DNA of 49,861 bases from assembly GCF_010672525.1 (NCBI RefSeq), contig NZ_JAAHGH010000048.1, forward strand, positions 1 through 49,861. Direction: 5' to 3'. Source of the stretch: Okeania sp. SIO2B3. Lineage in GTDB: Bacteria > Cyanobacteriota > Cyanobacteriia > Cyanobacteriales > Microcoleaceae. The notes under the pieces were generated by a model. It saw nothing but the letters and a program-made list of their open reading frames with translations. It was not told where the DNA came from and ran no database searches. Shown here piece after piece: positions 43,263-49,861 of this stretch. Every line of letters starts with the position of its first letter. Positions within the stretch are counted from its first letter, which is position 1. The translations under genes and the position numbers were made by a program.

Positions 43263-45962
43263 ATGGCTAGACAAGTTGTTATCAAAATAGAAGAAGGGAG
43301 TTTTGAATTAGGTTTTCCTGTTATCCTGGAGTTTTGGCAAGATGGTAGAATCATTGCCACAGAACGCAAGTGTCCTCAATTGCCCCCTAACCCAGATTTT
43401 CCTATAGTTTATGATGAATGGAGAAACATTTATACTGAGTTGGGGGGAGACCGAGCGATAGAAATGCAAGAGGGGCAAACTACCAACATCTCCAGTTTAG
43501 AAGGCTGTCAAAATGCCACTCGCGCCCTAGAATCTAATGTAAGAAATTGGTTAGGACAACCTATCTTTGGAGCTATAACAGCGCGAATTATAGGACAACT
43601 CAAAGATGGAACTCCAAATGAATCAGTTCGAGTGATCATCGATACATCAAATCCTTATCTGCGTAAGTTATCCTGGGATTATTGGGATTTATTTGAGAAA
43701 TCATATTTTTTACCCCAAGCAGAATTTGCCCTTTTATCTAAATATAATCGACCAACAGAAACCTTGGAGAAACCGATTCATCTTCTGGCAATTTTTGGTA
43801 GCAATGAGGGGGAATTACAACTGCAACAAGATCGGGAACTCATTGAAAACTTACAACAACACGGGGCAAAAATTACCTCTATTCCAGCGAGAGGAAATTC
43901 TCTGACTCCTCAAGAACTATTTGATACTCTTTGGCTGGGAAATTGGGATATTATTTTTTATGCAGGACATAGTTCCGCTCGGAATATTCATGTCGATCGT
44001 GGTCAAGATTTACCAATCAATCTTTTAAAAGAAGCTCTGAGGAAAGCCGCTTCAAAAGTCAAGCTGGCAATTTTTAATTCCTGTGATGGACTGGGTCTTG
44101 CTGAATATTTAGCTGATTTTGATATTCCCCATATAATTGTGATGCGAGAACCTGTTCCCGATTTAGTAGCACGGCGTTTTTTACAATATTTCCTGGAAGA
44201 ATTTACCCAAGGTAGACCTCTCCACGCCTCTGTTCGAGAAGCACGGAGGCATTTAAAACAACTGGAAATTCCTATTCCCAATGAATTGTTTTATCCAAGA
44301 GCATCTAGACTACCTGTACTCATCCAAAATCCTGCTACACCTGAACTATATTGGCCTCAACCTAAAAAACATCCAGGCAAATCTCCAATAAAACCTAAGT
44401 ACATAATTCTGTTTTTCTTGGCGATCGCTGGTGTTTTGGGAATTTGTCGTTGGTTTTATCCTCAACCTGAAATGCTTGGAGATAACATTAGTAAAGGTGA
44501 GGAAATTCTGGTCAAACTATTTCAACCACGAGACAAACAAAGGGGTGTGGATGCAGTTGCCCAATGCCAAAAACCCTGGAATTATTTTCTACCTATTTGG
44601 AACGGTCATATTCGAGAACAATGGAGGGGTTGTTTGATCACCAAAAATATTTATCAAGAGGCAGTTCAAAATCTTCAGCAAAGTTGGAAGACAGATCGAA
44701 GAGACCCAGAAACTTTAATTTATCTCAATAATGCTCTTTTAGAAGCGACAGAAGCTAATTTCTATACTATTGCAGTTGTAGTTCCAGTTTTACAGGATGA
44801 AACAGGACAGGTGAGTAATGCAGAAGTCGCTGAAGAACTCTTGCGGGGAGTAGCTCAAGCGCAAATGGAAGTTAACTTGAGTTTATTCAATGAGAATAAA
44901 TACTCTAATTTGACTTTACCGGGTGCAAATTTTCTAGACTCGAAAAGCTTGAATGGAAAAGGTTTAAAAATTATCATTGCTAATGATGCTAACTTAGAGA
45001 CTCAGGCAAATAAGGTTGCCAATACAATAGTCAAACGGTCAGAGATTCGAGGTGTTATTGCTTCTTGGACCAGTGAGATGACGATGGCAACTGTAGATAT
45101 ATATAACCAAAATCAATTCGTATCAGTTTCTCCTGGTGCGGCCACTTCTGAACTCACACAAAAACTTAGACCATTTTTCTTCCGAATTACCGCAACTAAC
45201 AATCTCCGAGCAGAAGCAATGGTTGATGTCTTGATGAATAAAATTAATCAAAACAAAGCTACGATTTTTTATAACCCTGCTAGTGCCTATTCTAGTGATT
45301 ATAAAAAACATTTTAAACGAAAACTCTCGGAAAAAGGAGGATATGTCATTGATTCATTTGATATTTCTCGGTCTGATTTTAATGCTAAAAATGCTATCCA
45401 AAAAGTCAGAAAATATGGTAATTCAGCTATTGTTCTCATCCCAGATGGGCAAGTGACTGATTCTTTTGCTAATGCTCTGGAAATCATCAAAGAAAATGGT
45501 GGTCAAAACTGGATAGTTGGTGATTCCTCAATTTACAGTCCGAAAACCCTGAAGATAGCTCAACCCCAACTCATGGAAAAACTTATTGTCACTATTAATT
45601 GGCATCCTCTAAGTAATCCAAAATCTGATTTTTCTCAGACCACTGAGCAGCTTTGGGGAGGTCCTGTTAGCGGTCGTACAGCTTTGAGCTATGACGCAGC
45701 TCGGGTTCTCCTTGAAGGAATTCGGCAACAACCTACTCGTTGGGGAATTCAGAAAACGTTAGCAGATAAAACTTTCCATGTTGAGGGGGTAACAGGAAAA
45801 ATTGAATTTAAACCAGGAACTGGCGATCGCCAAAAACTACCCTTGGAATTAGTTCGAGTTGTTTCTTGTCCAACGAAGACGAATAGCGATCGCTTCGTAT
45901 TTATTCCTTATAAGTATTCAAAACCTGAAGATGCAGGGTTGAAATGCTTGAGTTCTAAGTAA
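43263..45962 (+). CDS. CHAT protease - TM - periplasmic-binding receptor fusion, copy 2
   Basis: An 899-residue paralogue with the same architecture: CHAT with His236 (IFYAGHSS) and Cys274 (AIFNSCDGL), one membrane helix at about 379-397 (KYIILFFLAIAGVLGICRWF), and a type I periplasmic-binding domain from about 501 to 870. The N-terminal and CHAT parts are the most alike in the pair. The linker before the membrane helix is shorter and lacks the Pro/Glu repeat. The segment after the helix contains an insertion (AVAQCQKPWNYFLPIWNGH to GCLITKNI) not in copy 1. The binding domain has diverged at many surface positions, so ligand specificity may differ. Conserved Cys869 and Cys895 correspond to the pair in copy 1. 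It arose by tandem duplication including the leader. Confidence 0.9.
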   Translation: MARQVVIKIEEGSFELGFPVILEFWQDGRIIATERKCPQLPPNPDFPIVYDEWRNIYTELGGDRAIEMQEGQTTNISSLEGCQNATRALESNVRNWLGQPIFGAITARIIGQLKDGTPNESVRVIIDTSNPYLRKLSWDYWDLFEKSYFLPQAEFALLSKYNRPTETLEKPIHLLAIFGSNEGELQLQQDRELIENLQQHGAKITSIPARGNSLTPQELFDTLWLGNWDIIFYAGHSSARNIHVDRGQDLPINLLKEALRKAASKVKLAIFNSCDGLGLAEYLADFDIPHIIVMREPVPDLVARRFLQYFLEEFTQGRPLHASVREARRHLKQLEIPIPNELFYPRASRLPVLIQNPATPELYWPQPKKHPGKSPIKPKYIILFFLAIAGVLGICRWFYPQPEMLGDNISKGEEILVKLFQPRDKQRGVDAVAQCQKPWNYFLPIWNGHIREQWRGCLITKNIYQEAVQNLQQSWKTDRRDPETLIYLNNALLEATEANFYTIAVVVPVLQDETGQVSNAEVAEELLRGVAQAQMEVNLSLFNENKYSNLTLPGANFLDSKSLNGKGLKIIIANDANLETQANKVANTIVKRSEIRGVIASWTSEMTMATVDIYNQNQFVSVSPGAATSELTQKLRPFFFRITATNNLRAEAMVDVLMNKINQNKATIFYNPASAYSSDYKKHFKRKLSEKGGYVIDSFDISRSDFNAKNAIQKVRKYGNSAIVLIPDGQVTDSFANALEIIKENGGQNWIVGDSSIYSPKTLKIAQPQLMEKLIVTINWHPLSNPKSDFSQTTEQLWGGPVSGRTALSYDAARVLLEGIRQQPTRWGIQKTLADKTFHVEGVTGKIEFKPGTGDRQKLPLELVRVVSCPTKTNSDRFVFIPYKYSKPEDAGLKCLSSK

Positions 45963-46217
45963 TGTTCTTTTCTAATAAGCTTCCTGTAGGTTGGGTTGAG
46001 GAACGAAACCCAACCATAAAAAGGTTGGTAATTCTGCATAGTAATGGTATACAGGAAAAAGGAATGCTTGGCACGGGAGCAAGATGCTCCCACTGTTCTC
46101 GCAACAAACATTGCCGGACAATGCAGCACCAAAAGGTTTTGTTGGGTTTATCCGTAGGATAAGCGACCCTAACACTTCGTTCTACCCGACCTACTGGACT
46201 AATAACTGATAACTAGA
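45963..46217. other. Intergenic with dispersed repeats
   Basis: GTAGGTTGGGTTGAGGAACG repeat at 45987-46006, the GCACGGGAGCAAGATGCTCC repeat at about 46072-46093 (also at 18588-18650), and a CTAATAACTGATAACTAGA stretch before the next ATG. No gene. Confidence 0.6.
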
Positions 46218-47582
46218 ATGACTGATACTAAAATTCTACACCTAATTAATCGCCTCAGTTTCGGACCGACTCCAGGACAAGTTGAACAGATTAAAAATAT
46301 TAGTATTGAGGTCTATATTCAATCTCAACTCAAACCTAATTCTATTCCCTATCCAAAAGTATTAACTCAAAAACTAGAATATCTCGATACATTGCCTTTC
46401 AAACCTGGTGAAATAATCACAGAATTACAAAAACTTCAACAAACAGGAAAAGAATTAAAATTAGACCAAAGAGGATTAAATAGAATCAAAAGACGCTTTG
46501 AACAAAAGATTTTTTTACAAGCTAGTAAAGGACGTTTTCTCCGCACTCTAGAAAGTCCGCGTCACTTAGAAGAAGTTATGGTAGATTTTTGGTACAATCA
46601 CTTTAATATTTTTGGTCGTCAAGGATTAAATCGTTTATATTTCAGCTCCTATGAACAACAGGCAATTAGACCTCATGTTTTGGGAAAATTTAGAGAATTA
46701 TTAGGTGCTACTGCTCATCATCCAGCCATGTTAATTTATTTGGATAATTGGCGGAGTCATCGGGGAAAAATAAATGAAAATTATGCTAGAGAATTATTAG
46801 AATTACATACTTTAGGTGTGGATGGAGGCTATAGTCAAGATGATATTATTGCTTTAGCAAAAATTTTTACTGGTTGGGGTTTACCTCCTAATGTTAAAAG
46901 AGCTGAAGATTTAGATGGATTTTATTTTGATGAAAAACGTCACGAACCGGAAGATAAACTTTTTCTCGGACAAACAATTAAAGAAAATGGTATGGCTGAA
47001 GGTGAAATTGCTTTAGATATTTTGGCTAACCATCCTGCCACAGCTAAACATATTAGTTATAAATTAGCTCAAACTTTTGTGTTAGACCAACCGCCAGAAT
47101 CTTTAGTTCAAAATTTAGCTCAGATTTTTTTAGAGAGTGAAGGAGATATTTCTGAAGTATTAAAAACTCTCTTCAACAGTTCAGAATTTTGGCAAGTAGA
47201 AACACATAATAGTAAGTTTAAAAATCCTTATCATTTTGTAGCTTCTGCCATGAGAGCTATTGGTAATGAAGTTGATAATTTTCGACCTATTAATGGCATT
47301 TTAGACCAGTTAGGAATGCCTCTTTATGGTTGTGTTACTCCCGACGGTTATAAAAATACAAAAGAAGCATGGTTAAGCTCAGATACAATGATTCGACGTA
47401 GTAGTTTAGCCGTACCTTTATCTGGTGGTTTATTGGGTAGAGGTAAACCTATTAGTGCGGAAAAATTAATGGCTACTTTGGGTAATAACTTTTCTGCTCA
47501 AACTCGTACAGTAATTGAAAATAGTTCTCCTGAATTGAGGGCAGCATTAATTTTTGGTAGTCCTGAATTTATGAGGTATTAA
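46218..47582 (+). CDS. DUF1800 family protein
   Basis: A 454-residue protein. DUF1800 signatures: HLINRLSFGPTPGQVEQIKN at the start, EEVMVDFWYNHFNIF around residues 116-130, GKINENYARELLELHTLGVD around 182-201, GGYSQDDIIALAKIFTGWGL, and GFYFDEKRHE. No signal peptide is apparent. Members often occur beside DUF1501 proteins, but none is present here. Function is unknown. It is on the same strand as the CHAT genes 255 bp upstream, but intervening repeats make an operon unlikely. Confidence 0.92.
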   Translation: MTDTKILHLINRLSFGPTPGQVEQIKNISIEVYIQSQLKPNSIPYPKVLTQKLEYLDTLPFKPGEIITELQKLQQTGKELKLDQRGLNRIKRRFEQKIFLQASKGRFLRTLESPRHLEEVMVDFWYNHFNIFGRQGLNRLYFSSYEQQAIRPHVLGKFRELLGATAHHPAMLIYLDNWRSHRGKINENYARELLELHTLGVDGGYSQDDIIALAKIFTGWGLPPNVKRAEDLDGFYFDEKRHEPEDKLFLGQTIKENGMAEGEIALDILANHPATAKHISYKLAQTFVLDQPPESLVQNLAQIFLESEGDISEVLKTLFNSSEFWQVETHNSKFKNPYHFVASAMRAIGNEVDNFRPINGILDQLGMPLYGCVTPDGYKNTKEAWLSSDTMIRRSSLAVPLSGGLLGRGKPISAEKLMATLGNNFSAQTRTVIENSSPELRAALIFGSPEFMRY

Positions 47583-47768
47583 ACAATTAATAATTAATAA
47601 TTAATAATTAATAATTACGTCTCCTTGAAAACAGATAGGATTGAATAAAAAGAGGCTTTAAAGCTTAATTATTTGGTAAGAAGGAAGAAGATTTGATTTT
47701 GGTCAAAGTCTAAAGTTATGAAAAAAACCATATTTTCCCTACTCCCTACCCACTTATTTATAACTATT
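47583..47768. repeat. Inverted family D repeat (47585-47680) between convergent genes
   Basis: AATTAATAATTAATAATTAA through to AGCTTAATTATTTGGTAAG, adjacent to the DUF1800 stop codon. The rest, to 47768, contains a CCCTACTCCC stretch and leads into the family B end at the nadB terminus. Confidence 0.65.
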
Positions 47769-47787
47769 CTAACCGGACATGATATAA
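47769..47787. mobile_element. Family B MITE end supplying the nadB stop codon
   Basis: CTAACCGGACATGATATAAT is the B-type end. On the minus strand it reads AAT TAT ATC ATG TCC GGT TAG, giving the last residues and stop of NadB. The other end of the element was not identified, so it may be partial. Confidence 0.7.
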
Positions 47788-49448
47788 TTAGAAATCTTAG
47801 CGGACTTACCCCAATAATCTCCCTGAATCAAAGTATGCAATTGCCAATCATCAGAGGTTTGAGAATAATCGCTGCGGTAATGTCCGCCTCTACTTTCGGT
47901 GCGCCAAGCAGCACTTTTCAAGATTAAATAAGCAACATCAGTCAAATTGAGAGTTTCCGCAGCCAACCTCAGGTTTTGTTCAGCCCGATCGGAATTTAAT
48001 TGCACTGTTTGGTTGGGTGTCGCCTTGAGTAAATATCCCATAATATTCAAATCAGTTAGTTGAGAACGCCAAATATTCAGTTGTGATATTCCATCTCCAA
48101 GTATTGCTTGAGAGCGAGAAATACCAGCACTTTCCCACATAAGTTTGGGTAAATTTTCTCTGATAGAGTTAACTTTCTCCATCTCGTTATCCCAATCCTG
48201 TTGTTCCCTCTTCACAGGGAGAGACGAATATCCAGGATCGTCATCACCATTAATCTTCGAGTTAACCGTTAACTGAGACAATTGACCAGCAAAAACAATA
48301 CATTCTAGTAGAGAATTACTTGCTAAACGATTAGCACCATGCACCCCTGTACTCGCAGTCTCACCGATAGCATATAGGCCGTCGATCGAGGTACAACTCT
48401 CCAAATTCGTAGCAATTCCCCCCATAAAATAATGAGCCACAGGAGCGATAGGAATAGGTTGTGTAAATAAATCAATCCCCCACTGTTGACACGCTTGAAT
48501 AATACTAGGAAAACGCTCTCGCATCCTTTCGGCTTTTATCGGTCGCAAATCCAGGTAAACACAATAAGGATCGGGTTTCGTTTTCTGTAAGTGACTGAAA
48601 ATAGCCCTACTGACTACATCCCTTGGTGCCAATTCTCCACTAGGATGATAATCAAAAGCAAAACGCTTTCCTTGGGAATCGACTAAATGCGCTCCTTCCC
48701 CTCGCACAATCTCAGTAACTAAGAACCGGGGAATTCCGCTTACTGTTAACGCTGTCGGATGAAATTGGAAAAACTCCGGGTCTCGAATTAAAGCTCCTGC
48801 ACGCCAAGCCAGAGCAATACCATCTCCAGTAATGACTGTAGGGTTTGTGGTATGGCAAAAAACTTGACCGCAGCCACCAGTAGCTAAGACCACTGCAGCA
48901 GATCTAATCCAGCGTATACACCCCTGATTGAGGATACTTAACCCCTGACAACTCCCTGTCACTTCATTCAACCACAAACTCAAGGTAAACGCCTGGGAAA
49001 ACACCTGGATGTTTTCGCGTTCCAAAACTTGAGACGTAAGTGTATCAATCAACACCTTTCCGGTAGTTTCACCAGAATGGAGGACACGGGGGCGTGAGTG
49101 TGCAGCTTCTAGCTCTTGGGCAAGTTTCTCACCATTGCGGTCAAAAGTTACTCCCATCTCTAGAAGAGACTCGATCGCTGCAGGAGCATTATCAGTTAAA
49201 AGTTTAACTGCTTCTGGTTCGCAAAGACCTGCACCAGCTTTGAGAGTATCTTCCCAATGGGACAGGGGTGCATCAGCAGGATCGATCGCTGCAGCAATGC
49301 CTCGTGCCCAGCTACTTGCTCCTGTTTTCAGAGTATCTTTGGTTATTAAGCCCACTTGGAGGTGGTTAGGCAAACACAAAGCAGCATAAAGTCCTGCTGC
49401 ACCAGAGCCAATAATTAGGACATCAAACTTAGAGGGAATAGTTGGCAT
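47769..49448 (-). CDS. nadB: L-aspartate oxidase
   Basis: A 559-residue flavoprotein. FAD-binding GSGAAGLYAA at about 14-23, SSWARGIAAAIDPADAP, HSRPRVLHSGETTGKVLIDT with the active-site His/Arg region, EFFQFHPTAL, FLVTEIVRGEGA, PVAHYFMGGI, and GLYAIGETASTGVHGANRLA are typical of NadB. The enzyme oxidises L-aspartate to iminoaspartate, the first step of NAD synthesis, and works with quinolinate synthase (not in this window). The last residues (NYIMSG) and the stop codon are encoded by the end of a family B MITE, so the native C-terminus was replaced. This is beyond the catalytic domain and probably harmless. Confidence 0.93.
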   Translation of the reverse strand: MPTIPSKFDVLIIGSGAAGLYAALCLPNHLQVGLITKDTLKTGASSWARGIAAAIDPADAPLSHWEDTLKAGAGLCEPEAVKLLTDNAPAAIESLLEMGVTFDRNGEKLAQELEAAHSRPRVLHSGETTGKVLIDTLTSQVLERENIQVFSQAFTLSLWLNEVTGSCQGLSILNQGCIRWIRSAAVVLATGGCGQVFCHTTNPTVITGDGIALAWRAGALIRDPEFFQFHPTALTVSGIPRFLVTEIVRGEGAHLVDSQGKRFAFDYHPSGELAPRDVVSRAIFSHLQKTKPDPYCVYLDLRPIKAERMRERFPSIIQACQQWGIDLFTQPIPIAPVAHYFMGGIATNLESCTSIDGLYAIGETASTGVHGANRLASNSLLECIVFAGQLSQLTVNSKINGDDDPGYSSLPVKREQQDWDNEMEKVNSIRENLPKLMWESAGISRSQAILGDGISQLNIWRSQLTDLNIMGYLLKATPNQTVQLNSDRAEQNLRLAAETLNLTDVAYLILKSAAWRTESRGGHYRSDYSQTSDDWQLHTLIQGDYWGKSAKISNYIMSG

Positions 49449-49861
49449 TGTAAGAAATTATATACAGAAATTTTAGGGTATTATATCAAATCCGGTTGAA
49501 TACTTATTATATGAGATGGGGGGATGGGGAGATAGGGAGATGGGGAGATGGGGGGATAGGGAAATTTAATATTGAAGTGTGGATAGAATTATAAACATAT
49601 ACTGTATAACCGGATTCTATATTACACGATTGTGCCATAATTGTTTGAGCAGTGGAGACAAGACCTAATAGTGAGGCTTTAACGAAGTCAAAAGTCAGAA
49701 GTTAACCCACCCCTAACCCCTCCCAACCCACCCCTAACCCCTACCAACCCACCCCTAACCCCTCCCAGGAGGGGAGCCAGGAGGGGAAGTCGGGGATTTG
49801 ACCAAACCTCCAAAAATATTTCGCCTTAAAAGGCGGGGTTGCGCGACCCATATTATTTTGA
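49449..49861. other. Upstream of nadB: diverged family B and truncated family E repeat
   Basis: 49483-49622 has ends ATATCAAATCCGGTTGAATA and AACCGGATTCTATAT, a diverged family B element with a GGGGAGATGGGG tandem inside. 49676-49861 is a family E repeat that runs to the window edge, enlarged by a triplicated ACCCACCCCTAACCCCT unit. No gene. Confidence 0.7.

Overview
The window is cyanobacterial chromosome. HIP1 octamers (GCGATCGC) recur throughout. It carries a CpcS/CpeS phycobiliprotein lyase, the cyanobacterial/plastid ribosomal protein PSRP-3 (Ycf65), DUF1822, several Uma2-family genes, and NLR/NACHT and CHAT proteins. AT-rich sequence, heptanucleotide tandem repeats and many short inverted-repeat elements point to a filamentous, mat- or bloom-forming type, but the genus cannot be fixed from this sequence. 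No rRNA, tRNA or CRISPR array was recognised.

Layout. 0-3.2 kb: four Uma2 genes, one broken by a nonsense codon and two in a tandem duplication. 3.3-8.9 kb: an NB-ARC/TPR (NLR-like) protein of 1176 residues, a 131-residue partner sharing its N-terminal 40 residues, and a second TPR protein. 10.2-13.3 kb: a membrane glycosyltransferase and a probable alpha/alpha-toroid protein. 14.0-18.5 kb: a small conserved protein, a phycobilin lyase and a NACHT-type ATPase without a C-terminal repeat sensor. 19.2-21.1 kb: a graveyard of truncated genes (IS4 transposase, AAA ATPase, carotenoid oxygenase, Uma2). 21.3-28.2 kb: housekeeping and metabolic genes (YebC, histidine phosphatase, methyltransferase, PSRP-3, HAD hydrolase, PLP-dependent histidine decarboxylase). 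28.8-30.1 kb: a TPR-CHAT pseudogene and a 194-bp tandem repeat. 30.1-36.2 kb: a paired active/inactive M16 protease system, a TetR regulator, a DUF2207 protein and a small MshEN-like protein. 36.7-46.0 kb: a sigma-like HTH protein, a DUF1822 protein and two tandem CHAT proteins. 46.2-49.4 kb: DUF1800 and L-aspartate oxidase (NadB).

The most interesting system is at 36.7-46.0 kb. Each of the two CHAT proteins joins an N-terminal CHAT protease domain with intact His/Cys, one transmembrane helix, and a C-terminal type I periplasmic-binding domain of the amino-acid-receptor kind. This predicts a one-component receptor-protease: ligand outside, caspase-like protease inside. A sigma-like HTH gene and a DUF1822 gene lie upstream in the same orientation. 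The second candidate is the NLR and small protein at 3.3-7.4 kb, whose shared Gly/Asn-rich N-terminus resembles NLR/effector pairs that communicate through matching homotypic motifs.

Intergenic DNA is dominated by non-autonomous repeats. At least seven families can be separated by their terminal sequences (called A to G here). Some have visible target-site duplications, some are nested, and two lie exactly at gene ends (PSRP-3, NadB).
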